A DNA stretch of 64,000 nt from Paraburkholderia edwinii (GTDB lineage Bacteria; Pseudomonadota; Gammaproteobacteria; Burkholderiales; Burkholderiaceae). Below the pieces are notes generated by a model. The model made no database searches, had not been told where the DNA came from, and saw nothing but the letters and a program-made list of their open reading frames with translations. This document shows positions 9,632 through 18,513 of the stretch, piece after piece; positions within the stretch are counted from its first letter, which is position 1; every line of letters begins with the position of its first letter. The DNA is taken from contig NZ_CP080095.1 of assembly GCF_019428685.1 (NCBI RefSeq), positions 3,410,001 through 3,474,000 of the forward strand, read 5' to 3'. The position numbers and the translations under genes were made by a program.

Positions 9632-9916
9632 GACGTCTCTCCCCTTGTCTATGCAGCGAGTCGACCGGGGTACAGCCTTCGCGCTGACTCCGGTCCTATG
9701 CGACGCGGTTGCTTTTGATTTGTGATGTGGCCCGTGTTCGACAGGCGATCGTTCCGGGAAGCTTTGCCGTACGCCCCCCGGAAGCTTCGAAAGAGTATAA
9801 GGGCGTTGAATGACCGGTCAAGCGGGGCGGACCCGAAGCAGGCGCCGCGCTGGCCGGTCATGTCGGCTGTTTGTCGTTGAACTTTGCGACGGCGCTTATG
9901 CGGCCACTTGTGCAGG
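9632..9916. other. intergenic region without a recognisable gene
   Basis: This is the upstream region of the DUF3311-symporter operon on the minus strand. No convincing open frame, hairpin with T-run or promoter pair was seen. It merges at 9917 into the 12-bp repeat array that follows the spermidine-synthase-like gene. Confidence 0.5.
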
Positions 9917-10024
9917 CGCTCGTGCGGCCGCTCATTTAGTCGCTCATTTAGTCGCTCATTCAGCCGCTCATTTAGTCGCTCATTCAGCCGCTTAAGCAGC
10001 GGCTCGAATAACCGCTTGCGTTCA
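9917..10024. repeat. nine-unit 12-bp tandem array reaching a stop codon
   Basis: 108 bp divide exactly into nine 12-bp units. On the minus (coding) strand the central copies read GCTGAATGAGCG or ACTAAATGAGCG. The register continues without a gap to the stop codon of the spermidine-synthase-like gene (complement of 10022-10024), which begins the first degenerate unit TGAACGCAAGCG. In the frame of the gene five units carry TGA and one TAA. In another frame the units read ATG-AGC-GAC-TAA or ATG-AGC-GGC-TGA. Confidence 0.9.
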
Positions 10025-10939
10025 GATAGTGAACGCGTCGCCGTTCTGCCCCGTCGACGCTTGCAGGCCCTTCAGCCACTGACGCGCCGGCAAGCCGAGT
10101 TCTTTTTCGATCAGCTTCGCGCGCTGCTGCAGCAGCGCGAAAGGCACTTGCAACGGCGGACCCGAAAAGGCAATCGCAATGCGATTGCCGTCATGCACTT
10201 CGGGCAACGCGAAAACGCGGCCATCGAAAGCCTCGTTCAGGCGCTTCATGTTGCGCACGAAACTCGGATGATCGCCGAACAGGTTGATTGTCGCGACGCC
10301 CGCTTGCGTCAGACACGCGCGCGCCGCGCGATAGAACGCGACGCTGTCGAGCACAGGGCCACGCGCGGTCGCATCGTAGACGTCGATTTGCAGGGCGCCG
10401 ATCGTGCCGTGATTCGCGCGGTCGTTAACGAAATCCCAGGCGTCGGCTTCGCGCACGGTCAGACGCGCGTCGTCGGGCGGCAAATCGAACATCGTGCGTG
10501 CAGCGACGACGACCGCGGGGTTCAGTTCGATTGCCTCGACTTTCGCGCGCTTGAGGAAGCGATGCGCGAACTTGGTCAATGCGGCCGAGCCGAGGCCGAG
10601 TTGCACGATACGCGGCGGCGTTTCGAGGAACAGCAGCCAGGCCATCATCTGCTGCGCGTATTCGAGTTCGAGGTGATCGGGCTTGCGCAGCCGCATCGCG
10701 CCTTGCACCCACTCGGTGCCGAAATGCAGATAGCGTACGCCGCCCTCTTCGGAGAACGTGACGGGTGCGAAGCGCGGCTTGCGCGGGGCTTCGATTTGCG
10801 ACGCGTCGTCGAGACGGTCTTCGCTACGCGATGCGTGGCGGTTCTTGCGATGCAGTTTTTGCCGCGACGCGAGTGCGTCGTCGCCGTTGTGGCGGAAGGC
10901 GCGCGCTTCGGCGGAAGCGCGTTTGATCAGTTTCGTCAT
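10022..10939 (-). CDS. spermidine synthase-like methyltransferase-fold protein
   Basis: A 305-residue protein. After a basic, Arg/His-rich N-terminal 55 residues, a Rossmann-type domain begins around PRIVQLGLGSAALTKFAHRF (glycine-rich nucleotide loop), followed by VEAIELNPAVV and a later acidic motif LQIDVYDA. This order matches the spermine/spermidine synthase superfamily (SpeE-like). Many short bacterial members lack true aminopropyltransferase activity, and no partner speD or speH is nearby, so the reaction is uncertain. It is the last gene of a possible minus-strand run from ubiC. A 12-bp tandem array follows its stop codon directly. Confidence 0.82.
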   Translation of the reverse strand: MTKLIKRASAEARAFRHNGDDALASRQKLHRKNRHASRSEDRLDDASQIEAPRKPRFAPVTFSEEGGVRYLHFGTEWVQGAMRLRKPDHLELEYAQQMMAWLLFLETPPRIVQLGLGSAALTKFAHRFLKRAKVEAIELNPAVVVAARTMFDLPPDDARLTVREADAWDFVNDRANHGTIGALQIDVYDATARGPVLDSVAFYRAARACLTQAGVATINLFGDHPSFVRNMKRLNEAFDGRVFALPEVHDGNRIAIAFSGPPLQVPFALLQQRAKLIEKELGLPARQWLKGLQASTGQNGDAFTI

Positions 10940-10969
10940 TGATGAAGAGTGCGCGCGAGGCGCTGGGAT

Positions 10970-11479
10970 TTAAGGCGAAGCGAAGGATAGCATTGGCTGG
11001 ATCTCCCGCCACAGAACGAGCTTCGCCGCGTACGAAAGCGATGCATGCGCGGGACTCGTCGACGGCAGTCTCAGTATCCGGTATCGATTCGCGAGGGCGC
11101 CCAGCGCCCGCTCGCCGATCTTCGCCGCCGTGCCGCCATTGAACGCGATCGCGACAAGCGCAGGCAGCGTATCGATAAGCGCGACGAGATCGTTGCTCGC
11201 GTGGTCGCGTATCTGACTGTCGAGGCTGCCGGTGCGCCGTGCCTGCGCGACAACATCCCACAGGCCGATCCGATGTTCGAGCAGCGTGTGCAAACGGGTG
11301 GTGTACTCCATCGCCGGCAGGTCTTCGCCGATGACTTCGCCGACGAGCGACCAGAAGCGGTTCTGCTTGTGCGCGTAGTACTGGTTATGGGCGAGCGATG
11401 CTTCGCCGGGCAGGCTGCCGAGAATCAACACTCTCGTGTTCTGGTCCACCACTGGCGGGAAACAACGCTTCAGCGTCAT
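10970..11479 (-). CDS. DNA-deoxyinosine (hypoxanthine-DNA) glycosylase
   Basis: A 169-residue member of the uracil-DNA glycosylase superfamily (Mug-like, hypoxanthine-DNA glycosylase family). The N-terminal motif VLILGSLPGEASL corresponds to the active-site loop GSxPG, where family 6 enzymes use an asparagine or neighbouring residue instead of the UDG Asp/Asn. YYAHKQNRFW follows as the pyrimidine-stacking segment, and the C-terminal LPSTSPAHAS is the DNA-intercalating loop. It would remove deaminated adenine (hypoxanthine) from DNA in base-excision repair. It lies 18 bp after ubiC and 30 bp before the SpeE-like gene, so co-transcription is likely. Confidence 0.88.
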   Translation of the reverse strand: MTLKRCFPPVVDQNTRVLILGSLPGEASLAHNQYYAHKQNRFWSLVGEVIGEDLPAMEYTTRLHTLLEHRIGLWDVVAQARRTGSLDSQIRDHASNDLVALIDTLPALVAIAFNGGTAAKIGERALGALANRYRILRLPSTSPAHASLSYAAKLVLWREIQPMLSFASP

Positions 11480-11497
11480 GACGTGGTTCGCTTCGCT

Positions 11498-12238
11498 TCA
11501 GCGCTTCGATACCGCAGACGTTTCGTTCGTGATGTGGCGATCTGCGTCACGCGGTGTATGCGTGGCGTGCGCCCCACCCTGATGCGAGCGCGCCGCGGTG
11601 TGCTCGAGCGAGCGCCCATGTTCGCGCGGAATCAGCCGACGCTGCGCGACTGGCACGCCCGAGCGTGCCGCAAGATGCGCCCACAGCGCGGGCAACATGC
11701 ACTCCGTGACCATCAACGGCGCGCCATAACGTTCGAACACCGAGCGCCTTGCGACAAGCGCATGCGGACAGTGCTCCTTGTGCTCATCGATCTCGCGCGC
11801 GGCAAGCCGAAACAAGGGATGCCGCGCCGTCAAACGCCGGCTCACCAGCGGCGAGCGCGCGACACTGCTATCGCTGTACAGCAACTCGGCCAACGGACGC
11901 GTGCGCAAGCGCCGCATTGCCTGCCAGACGCCGGTGCTCGCCGCGACCGGCGCAATGCTATGCGCGGCAACGAACGGCACACCGTCGACCGACAGCACGA
12001 CTTCGCGCACCCACACCGGTGCACGCGGCGCGACGCCAAGCGCGCGATGCTCGTCGTCCCACGGCAACGCCACGGCTTCGCGCGTCACGCGCACCACGAC
12101 TGCGCCGAGCGCGCGCAGATGCGCCGTCAGCGAACCGCCGCGGGTCAGCCAGTCTTTCTGGTCGGGGGAAAAGCCGGGAAGCGGATCGACACGCCAGTGC
12201 GCGTCCGCGGGATCGAAACGGATAGGCATGCGCCGCAT
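11498..12238 (-). CDS. ubiC: chorismate--pyruvate lyase (UbiC)
   Basis: A 246-residue protein. The core contains [20 protein letters not shown], and a downstream segment has LAELLYSD followed by RHPLF. These are the chorismate-binding strands and Arg/Glu active-site pattern of UbiC, which converts chorismate to 4-hydroxybenzoate plus pyruvate, the first committed step of ubiquinone synthesis. The last 45 residues are a His/Arg-rich extension not needed for the fold, making it longer than the E. coli enzyme (165 residues). The nearby htpG gene is a common neighbour of ubiC in Burkholderia as I recall. A second in-frame ATG at 12229 would shorten it by three residues. Confidence 0.92.
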   Translation of the reverse strand: MRRMPIRFDPADAHWRVDPLPGFSPDQKDWLTRGGSLTAHLRALGAVVVRVTREAVALPWDDEHRALGVAPRAPVWVREVVLSVDGVPFVAAHSIAPVAASTGVWQAMRRLRTRPLAELLYSDSSVARSPLVSRRLTARHPLFRLAAREIDEHKEHCPHALVARRSVFERYGAPLMVTECMLPALWAHLAARSGVPVAQRRLIPREHGRSLEHTAARSHQGGAHATHTPRDADRHITNETSAVSKR

Positions 12239-12285
12239 TATAGGGTGCGCCGCCGGCCGGCGCAGTGAGCGTCAACACGCGCGGG

Positions 12286-14163
12286 TCATGCGTCGGGCTG
12301 TGCACCGAGGCCCTCATTGCGCCCTTCATTCAGCCCCTCATTAAGCCCTTCCGCAAGCCGTTCCGCCACACGCTCGACGACAGGCGCCCATTCACCCGCG
12401 GACGGCTGCCTGAACAGCTCAACCGACCGATACCAGCGCTGCGACTCTCCGACACCCCAGCACCAATGCGACACATGATCGAGCATCGCCAGCACCGGTC
12501 GCCCGAGCGCACCGGCCAGATGCAGCGGCGCGCTGTCGATCGTCACGAGCACATCGAGTGCCGCGACATGCGCGGCGACGTCGTCGAAACCCTGCTGATA
12601 GCGCGCAGTCAGGTTACAGACGTTGAAACCGAGTTGCGCGAGCGTCTCGGTTTCGACTTCCTTGCCCGGCGTCAACGGATGAAACACCACGTGCTTCAAC
12701 GCGCGCAGCGGCAACAACGCTTCGAGCGGAATTGAGCGCTGCGCGTCGCGCCGGTGCGTCGGACTGCCCGACCACACGAGCCCCGCATGCAATACCGGCC
12801 GGCTCGATGCGTAGTGTTGCGATTGTGTGAGCGCGTGTCCTTCCACCCGCACGAACTGACGCCAAACCGTGCTCAAGTCTTCGTCGGCTTGCAGATAGGC
12901 GGCGCCGCTCACCTGCTCCGGCTGCAAGCCGATCGCGAACGGCACGCTCATCATCGGCAGCGCATAGTGCGCGTCGCGGGGCAAGCCGTCTTCGATCGCA
13001 ATGCAATGGTCGATGACTCTTGCAAAGAGCGGCTGCAACGGCCGCCGGCAGGCCAGTACCAGCCGCCCGCCTTCGTCGCGCAGGCGCGCGGCGAGCCACG
13101 GCAGAAAGCGCACCATCTGGATATCGTCGCCGTTGCCCTGCTCGCTGTGCACCACGAGCGTCTTGCCGTTCAGCGCTTCGCCGCGCCAGCGCGGATAGTG
13201 CCGCTCGATCACCCTGACGATATTGCGCGCGTCGCGATCCGTGCGCGTGAGGCGCGCCTCGTAGCGCGGCCATGCGGATGCCCAGTCGTCGCGCCGCAAT
13301 TCGAGCTCCGCGAGGTCGACCGCCGCCTCCGCACACGACGCATCGAGCGCGAGCGCCGCATGCAACGTCGCTTCGCTGTCGCGATAGCGCGCCTGCTCCA
13401 TCTGATACGTGCCGATCGCGGCAAGCACGGCCGCCTTGCCAGGCGCGGCCGTATCGACCGCGCGCATCGTCGCTTCCGCGGCCCACGCGTCGCCCAGTTG
13501 CCATTGCGCATGACTGAGTTGCCACGCGAGTTCGGCGTCGGCGGGATGGCGCGACAACGCACGACGCGCGACCTGCATCACCGCGTCCCAGTCGCGCATC
13601 TCGCGGAAGATCAGTGCGATATGCAATGCCAGCGCAGGGTGCACGTCCGGATCGAGCGCATAAGCGCGCATCAGCGCTTCACGACGCTCTTCGACGTCGC
13701 TTTCGCCACGTGCCGCCAGTAACTGCGCGAGCCACCACGGCGCGCGCGCATCGTTCGGCACGCGCTTTTGGTAAGCACGCAACAAGTGAATGGCCACCGG
13801 CGGCGCGCCGCATTCGTCGATCATCCAAGCGATCCATGCGATCGCGCGGTCCGGCGCGAACATTTCAATCGCCTGTTCGCACGCCGCGACAACCGCAGCC
13901 TGATTGCCGATTGCATCGGCGAATAGCGCAAGCCGCACAAAACGCTCGCCCGCATCGGCATCGCCATGCGCCATCGATGCGCTGTGATACGCGCTCTCGA
14001 ATTGACCTGCGCTTGCGCATAGGTCCGCGTGAATCTGCGGCGATGCGCCGTCCGCCACGAGCGTGCTCGCGAACGCTTCGGCCGCATCGAAGCCCCGCTC
14101 GCGCAAGACCGCCCACACCGCCTGCACCGGACCGCCGGCGAGCACTGACACCGATTGCAACAT
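12286..14163 (-). CDS. TPR-domain protein with C-terminal glycosyltransferase-like domain
   Basis: A 625-residue protein. The first 330 residues are helical tetratricopeptide-type repeats (for example ALSRHPADAELAWQLSHAQW). The C-terminal domain contains VVHSEQGNGDDIQMVRFLPW, LHAGLVWSGSPTHRRDAQRS and TIDSAPLHLAGALGRPVLAM, the layout seen in many bacterial TPR proteins with a GT-B, ADP-heptose-transferase-like domain. The acceptor is unknown. ATG at 14163 was chosen because GAGGGG sits 8 bases upstream; an in-frame GTG five codons earlier contains that ribosome site. The last residues form NEGL/NEGR-type tetrapeptide repeats encoded by a 12-bp tandem array and probably are not part of the fold. 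Confidence 0.85.
   Translation of the reverse strand: MLQSVSVLAGGPVQAVWAVLRERGFDAAEAFASTLVADGASPQIHADLCASAGQFESAYHSASMAHGDADAGERFVRLALFADAIGNQAAVVAACEQAIEMFAPDRAIAWIAWMIDECGAPPVAIHLLRAYQKRVPNDARAPWWLAQLLAARGESDVEERREALMRAYALDPDVHPALALHIALIFREMRDWDAVMQVARRALSRHPADAELAWQLSHAQWQLGDAWAAEATMRAVDTAAPGKAAVLAAIGTYQMEQARYRDSEATLHAALALDASCAEAAVDLAELELRRDDWASAWPRYEARLTRTDRDARNIVRVIERHYPRWRGEALNGKTLVVHSEQGNGDDIQMVRFLPWLAARLRDEGGRLVLACRRPLQPLFARVIDHCIAIEDGLPRDAHYALPMMSVPFAIGLQPEQVSGAAYLQADEDLSTVWRQFVRVEGHALTQSQHYASSRPVLHAGLVWSGSPTHRRDAQRSIPLEALLPLRALKHVVFHPLTPGKEVETETLAQLGFNVCNLTARYQQGFDDVAAHVAALDVLVTIDSAPLHLAGALGRPVLAMLDHVSHWCWGVGESQRWYRSVELFRQPSAGEWAPVVERVAERLAEGLNEGLNEGRNEGLGAQPDA
12311..12370. repeat. 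12-bp tandem array translated as a C-terminal tail
   Basis: Five 12-bp units at 12311, 12323, 12335, 12347 and 12359 (plus-strand forms such as CCCTCATTGCGC and CCTTCATTCAGC). On the coding strand they read like GCTGAATGAAGG, close to the untranslated array at 9917-10024. Here the reading frame passes through as Gly-Leu-Asn-Glu, avoiding the TGA/TAA present in another frame. Confidence 0.85.
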
Positions 14164-14312
14164 CGCAAAACCCCTCACTTCGATTTACAACGCATGACAC
14201 GTGCATTGCGCCGCATGTACCTGCATTGCACCTGCTCGCGAGCCGCATCGATCAATATTGGACGGCACACAGTTTCGTTGAAAATTTTTAGTTAGTAAAC
14301 CATACTTAATCG

Positions 14313-14337
14313 GCGTTCATTCTGGCTATTTGAACGC
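14313..14337. promoter_or_regulatory. inverted repeat upstream of the 88-residue gene
   Basis: GCGTTCA (14313-14319) and TGAACGC (14331-14337) form 7-bp arms around an 11-base centre, in an AT-rich stretch (about 14270-14376) between two divergent genes. Arm size and spacing suit a dimeric repressor site, but no regulator is identified. Confidence 0.4.
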
Positions 14338-14376
14338 ACTCGCTTTAGATCAAGAATAATCTCAAAGGAGTATAAA

Positions 14377-14643
14377 TTGCTTAAGAATTCCAAAGAAACG
14401 TCTGATAGGATCGCGCATCTCGCCGCAGTGGTACTCGCAAAACTCAATGCGTCGCCAATTGAAAAGGAACTCGCGGGCTCTGCACTTGCGCAGCATCACA
14501 CGCTGAAGCACACGAGCACAGCGATTGGCAAAGTAGCGGGGAAGGTGCTAGCCGATCCGCATGCATGCGAGCACGCAAAAGAACTGGCGGGCTCAGTGCT
14601 CGCCCAGGTTCGCAATCAGCATGAGGGTGCGCCGCAGCGTTAA
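14377..14643 (+). CDS. small helical protein of unknown function, internal repeats
   Basis: An 88-residue protein starting with TTG. The start is well supported because AAAGGAG ends six bases upstream (14364-14370). It contains a duplicated motif: KELAGSALAQ near residues 30-39 and KELAGSVLAQ near 67-76, each preceded by a VLA segment. The pattern of Ala/Lys-rich helices ending in GSxLAQ resembles small conserved proteins with GSALSQ-type repeats found on bacterial chromosomes and plasmids, whose function I do not know. There is no signal peptide or membrane segment. It converges on htpG, with a shared terminator between them, and its leader is much more AT-rich than the flanks. Confidence 0.75.
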   Translation: MLKNSKETSDRIAHLAAVVLAKLNASPIEKELAGSALAQHHTLKHTSTAIGKVAGKVLADPHACEHAKELAGSVLAQVRNQHEGAPQR

Positions 14644-14695
14644 AGCCCGCGCTACTCGCGGTTGCACGGCGGCTGAGCGAAGGGAAACACGAGGT

Positions 14696-14733
14696 AAAAA
14701 AATGCGCTGCCTTTCATACAAAGCAGCGCATTT
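14696..14733 (-). terminator. bidirectional terminator between htpG and the small gene
   Basis: Arms AAATGCGCTGC (14700-14710) and GCAGCGCATTT (14723-14733) pair over 11 bp. On the minus strand the stem runs into seven T residues (complement of 14696-14702), so it mainly serves htpG. It can also stop the converging plus-strand small gene, though with only three T residues. Confidence 0.85.
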
Positions 14734-14761
14734 CACCTTCTCATCAACGGTTTTTAACAGC

Positions 14762-14789
14762 GCGGCGCAAGTCTTCGCACTTGCGCCGC
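14762..14789 (-). other. 11-bp perfect hairpin just after htpG
   Basis: GCGGCGCAAGT (14762-14772) pairs perfectly with ACTTGCGCCGC (14779-14789) around a six-base loop. It begins 8 bases after the htpG stop and is not followed by a T-run, so it is more likely an mRNA-stabilising 3' hairpin placed before the true terminator. Confidence 0.7.
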
Positions 14790-14796
14790 CTGTGTA

Positions 14797-16707
14797 TTAC
14801 CCAGCGCGGGTAAGCAGCAGCGCGTTAGTGCGCTTCACGAAGCTCGCCGGATCTTCGAGCGAACCGCCTTCGGCCAGCAGCGCCTGGTCGAACAGCAAAT
14901 GCGCCCAGTCGTCGAAGTTCGCGCTATCGGTGTGCAAGCCCTTCACGAGCGGATGGTCGGGGTTCACTTCGAGAATCGGCTGCATCGTCGGCGCCTTCTG
15001 ACCCGCAGCCTTCAGCATGCGCTGCAGATAGCCGCTCATATCGCCCTCGTCGGCTACGAGGCACGACGGCGAATCGGTGAGACGGAACGTCAGACGCACG
15101 TCTTTCGCCTTGTCCTTCAGCGCTTCTTTCATGCGTTCGACAAGCGGCTTCAGTTCTTCGCCGACCTTCTCCTGCGCCTTCTTTTCCTCGTCATCGAGTT
15201 GACCGAGGTCGAGGTCGCCGCGCGCGACGCTGGCGAGCGGCTTGCCGTCGAACTCGTTGAGGAACGACAGCATCCATTCGTCGACGCGGTCCGTCAGCAA
15301 CAGCACTTCGACGCCCTTCTTGCGGAACACTTCGAGATGCGGGCTGTTCTTCGCGGCCTGCCACGTATCGGCGGTCACGTAGTAGATCTTCGACTGCTCG
15401 GGCTTCATCCGCTCGATATAGGCGGCCAACGATACGGTCTGTTCGTCTGTATCGTTTTGCGTCGACGCGAAACGCAGCAGCTTCGCGATGCGATCCTTGT
15501 TCGTGAAGTCTTCGCCGATGCCTTCCTTCAGCGCCTGGCCGAACTCCTTCCAGAAGGTCGGGTACTTCTCCTTGTCGGCGTCGGTTTCGCCCGCGGTTTC
15601 TGCATTCGCCAACTCTTCGAGCATCGACAGCGCGCGCTTCGTCACGCCTTCGCGGATCGCCTTCACATCGCGGCTTTCCTGCAGCAGTTCGCGCGAGACG
15701 TTGAGCGGCAGATCGCTCGAATCGATCACGCCCTTCACGAAGCGCAGATAAGCGGGCAGCAGCTGCTCGGCGTCGTCCATGATGAACACGCGCTTCACGT
15801 ACAGCTTCAGACCGCCGCGATGCTCGCGGTTCCACAGATCGAACGGCGCGTGCGCGGGCACGTAGAGCAGCTGCGTGTATTCGCTGCGGCCTTCCACGCG
15901 GTTATGCGTCCACGTCAGCGGATCCTGATGATCATGCGACAGATGCTGATAGAACTGCTTGTACTGTTCTTCGGTGATGTCGTTCTTCGCGCGCGTCCAC
16001 AATGCGCTCGCCTGGTTGACGGTCTCGTCTTCGTCCTTCGTGACCATCTCGCTCTTTTCGGCGTCCCATTCCTCTTTCTGCATCAGGATCGGCAGCGCGA
16101 CGTGGTCCGAGTACTTCTGGATGATCGACTTCAAGCGGTACGACGACAGCAGGTCGTCTTCATCGGCACGCAGGTGCAGCGTGATCGTCGTGCCGCGTTG
16201 CGCGCGCTCGATCGTGTCGACCGCGAAGTCGCCCTCGCCCGCGCTTTCCCAGCGCACGCCATCGGATGCCGGCAGGCCGGCGCGGCGCGTTTCGACGGTG
16301 ATCTTGTCCGCGACGATAAAGCCCGAGTAAAAGCCCACGCCGAACTGGCCGATCAGCGCCGCATCTTTCTGCTGGTCGCCCGACAGCTTGCCGAAAAATT
16401 CCTTCGTGCCCGAGCGCGCGATCGTGCCGAGGTTCGCGATCGCTTCGTCGCGGCTCATGCCGATGCCGTTGTCGTCGATCGTTACCGTGCGCGCGTCCTT
16501 GTTGTACGAGATGCGAATGCGCAGGTTCGGATCGTTTTCGTACAGCGCATTGTTCTCGATGGCCTCGAAGCGCAGCTTGTCGGCCGCGTCGGACGCGTTC
16601 GAGATCAGCTCGCGCAGAAAGATTTCCTTGTTGCTGTACAGCGAATGGATCATCAGATGCAGAAGCTGTTTCACTTCTGCCTGAAAGCTCATGGTCTCTT
16701 GTGCCAT
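14797..16707 (-). CDS. htpG: molecular chaperone HtpG (bacterial Hsp90)
   Basis: A 636-residue full-length Hsp90. The N-terminal ATPase domain shows [21 protein letters not shown] and [12 protein letters not shown], the GHKL nucleotide-binding motifs. The middle domain contains the SRELLQ segment whose Arg contacts ATP phosphate, and a C-terminal dimerisation domain ends in [11 protein letters not shown]. It folds or stabilises client proteins in the cytoplasm. GAGAGGAC lies about 8 bases before the ATG. No obvious sigma-32 promoter or CIRCE element was recognised upstream. Two hairpins follow the stop. Confidence 0.98.
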   Translation of the reverse strand: MAQETMSFQAEVKQLLHLMIHSLYSNKEIFLRELISNASDAADKLRFEAIENNALYENDPNLRIRISYNKDARTVTIDDNGIGMSRDEAIANLGTIARSGTKEFFGKLSGDQQKDAALIGQFGVGFYSGFIVADKITVETRRAGLPASDGVRWESAGEGDFAVDTIERAQRGTTITLHLRADEDDLLSSYRLKSIIQKYSDHVALPILMQKEEWDAEKSEMVTKDEDETVNQASALWTRAKNDITEEQYKQFYQHLSHDHQDPLTWTHNRVEGRSEYTQLLYVPAHAPFDLWNREHRGGLKLYVKRVFIMDDAEQLLPAYLRFVKGVIDSSDLPLNVSRELLQESRDVKAIREGVTKRALSMLEELANAETAGETDADKEKYPTFWKEFGQALKEGIGEDFTNKDRIAKLLRFASTQNDTDEQTVSLAAYIERMKPEQSKIYYVTADTWQAAKNSPHLEVFRKKGVEVLLLTDRVDEWMLSFLNEFDGKPLASVARGDLDLGQLDDEEKKAQEKVGEELKPLVERMKEALKDKAKDVRLTFRLTDSPSCLVADEGDMSGYLQRMLKAAGQKAPTMQPILEVNPDHPLVKGLHTDSANFDDWAHLLFDQALLAEGGSLEDPASFVKRTNALLLTRAG

Positions 16708-17001
16708 GGTCGGACGTCCTCTCTATTGCGGGTTGATTCGGAATTCTGCGGGCGGCGATCCGCGGCCGGCCATCCGGCGGGCGGCGATCCGGGGGCTAGT
16801 GGCCACCCGGCGGCCGTCCCTCCGGCGGAGCCGGCCTGCCAGGGCCAGCGCTCCCGCGACGCACATCGCGTGCCTCACGCGGCCATGCGCGGCAGCACCG
16901 CGCAGCAGCGGCACGTACCAGCAAGCCGTGCATGATAAACGCTAAGCCGGCTTACGCCGATTGCCCGCCGAATTGGGGGCGCGGCGCACGATTTCAAGAG
17001 G

Positions 17002-18456
17002 TCAGGACGCGCGCCGGATCACGCTGTCCAGATATTCGCCAAGAAATGCGGGCAGCGCCGGGTCGCCGCAGTTCGCCACATTAAAGCGCATCCACGTAGT
17101 GGGCGACTGCTGCGGCGAAAAAAGACTGCCCGGCGTCAGCAGAAAACCCGCTTCGTGACCCGCTGCCGCGAGCGCGTCGGCGTCCACACCGGTATCGGTC
17201 CACACGAACATGCCCGCACCGGGCGTCAGGAAGTGCCGCATGCCGGTCTTCTCGAGCATCCGGCACGCCTTGTCGCGCACCGTATCGAGCCGCGCGCGCA
17301 GCCGCTCGACATGGCGCCGGTAGTGCCCTTCGGTCAGGATCTTGTACAGCACGCGCTCGTTGAGCTCGGGCGTCGTCATATTGACGAGCATCTTCTGATC
17401 CGCGACGGCCTGCGCGATCTCCGGCGCGCACGCAATAAACCCGACGCGCAGGTTCGCGGCGAGCGTCTTCGAAAAGCTGCCCATGTAGATCACGCGCTTG
17501 AGTTGATCGAGGCTCGCGAGGCGCGTCGCCGGATAGCCGGGTGGGCACAGATCGCCGTAGATATCGTCTTCGACGACGATGAAGTCATACTCTTCGGCAA
17601 GCCGCAGAATGCGGAACGCCTGCGCGGCCGTCAGCGACGTGCCGGTGGGATTCTGCAGCACCGAGTTGATCACGAGCATTTTCGGCCGCCACGTCTGCAC
17701 GAGCGTTTCGAGCGCGTCGAGGTCCGGACCGTCCGGCGTGTACGGCATGCCGACCATGTGCGCGCCTTGTGAAGCGATGCGCCCGAACATCTGGAACCAC
17801 GCCGGATCGCCGACGATCACCGCGTCGCCGGCTTGCAAATAAAGCCGCGACAGCAGATCGATGCCTTGCGTGATGCCAGACACGAGCACGATGCTTTCCG
17901 GCGATGCGCCGATTTCGAGTTCCTCGAGCCGCGTCTGCAGTTGCTGACGCAGCGGCAGAAAGCCTTGCGGCGTGCCGAAGCCGAGCAGTTGCGCACCGCT
18001 CTGGCGGCCCAGCGTGCGCAGCGCGCCGGAAATCAGCTCGCCGTCGAGCCAGCGCGACGGCAGATAGCCGAGCCCCGGTCCGCGTTCGGGCTGCGTCGAC
18101 GTATGCAGCATGTTGCGCAGCAGCCAGACGACGTCGATCGTGCTCGGCGCGGGCGCGGCCTCGTTGGCCGTGCGGCGCTCGCCGGGCATCGGCGAGGCGA
18201 GGCGCTCGCGCACATAAAAGCCCGAGCCGCGCCGCGAATCCAGATAGCCCTGCGCGACCAGCCGCTCGTACGCCTCGACGACAGTGAAGCGCGACACGCC
18301 TTTATCGAGCGCAAGCTTGCGAATGGACGGCATGCGCATGCCGGGACGGAACACGCGTTCGTCGACGCGGCGGCGCGCCCATTGGACGAGCTGATCGACG
18401 AGCGTCAGCGCGGACGCGTCGTGCGGGGCGGGAATCTGTTCGAGCGGGACGGACAT
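17002..18456 (-). CDS. MocR-type (GntR/aminotransferase) transcriptional regulator
   Basis: A 484-residue two-domain protein. An N-terminal winged helix of the GntR family spans about residues 20-85 (RMPSIRKLALDKGVSRFTVV). It is joined by a linker to a fold-type I aminotransferase domain with FIVVEDDIYGD and the PLP-lysine motif GSFSKTLAANLRVGF. Such MocR/PdxR/GabR regulators bind PLP or an amino acid-PLP adduct and control nearby transport or catabolic genes. ATG at 18456 was preferred over an in-frame TTG four codons earlier because GGAG lies seven bases upstream. It is divergent from the VOC-DMT-aminotransferase-RidA-PhzF cluster, its likely target. Confidence 0.92.
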   Translation of the reverse strand: MSVPLEQIPAPHDASALTLVDQLVQWARRRVDERVFRPGMRMPSIRKLALDKGVSRFTVVEAYERLVAQGYLDSRRGSGFYVRERLASPMPGERRTANEAAPAPSTIDVVWLLRNMLHTSTQPERGPGLGYLPSRWLDGELISGALRTLGRQSGAQLLGFGTPQGFLPLRQQLQTRLEELEIGASPESIVLVSGITQGIDLLSRLYLQAGDAVIVGDPAWFQMFGRIASQGAHMVGMPYTPDGPDLDALETLVQTWRPKMLVINSVLQNPTGTSLTAAQAFRILRLAEEYDFIVVEDDIYGDLCPPGYPATRLASLDQLKRVIYMGSFSKTLAANLRVGFIACAPEIAQAVADQKMLVNMTTPELNERVLYKILTEGHYRRHVERLRARLDTVRDKACRMLEKTGMRHFLTPGAGMFVWTDTGVDADALAAAGHEAGFLLTPGSLFSPQQSPTTWMRFNVANCGDPALPAFLGEYLDSVIRRAS

Positions 18457-18469
18457 GGCTGACTCCAAC

Positions 18470-18513
18470 TGTACCGAGGACTACCTGCGCGATTGTACCG
18501 TTACTGTGCAGGT
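18470..18513. promoter_or_regulatory. putative MocR operator with direct and inverted repeats
   Basis: Just upstream of the regulator's start, TGTACCG occurs twice in the same orientation (18470-18476 and 18494-18500), 24 bp apart. ACCTGC (18483-18488) and GCAGGT (18508-18513) form an inverted pair around the second copy. MocR regulators often bind direct repeats spaced by about two helical turns, so this is a plausible site for auto-control and control of the divergent cluster. The rest of the 335-bp region (18514-18791) shows a 15-bp duplication near 18604-18633 and no gene. Confidence 0.45.
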
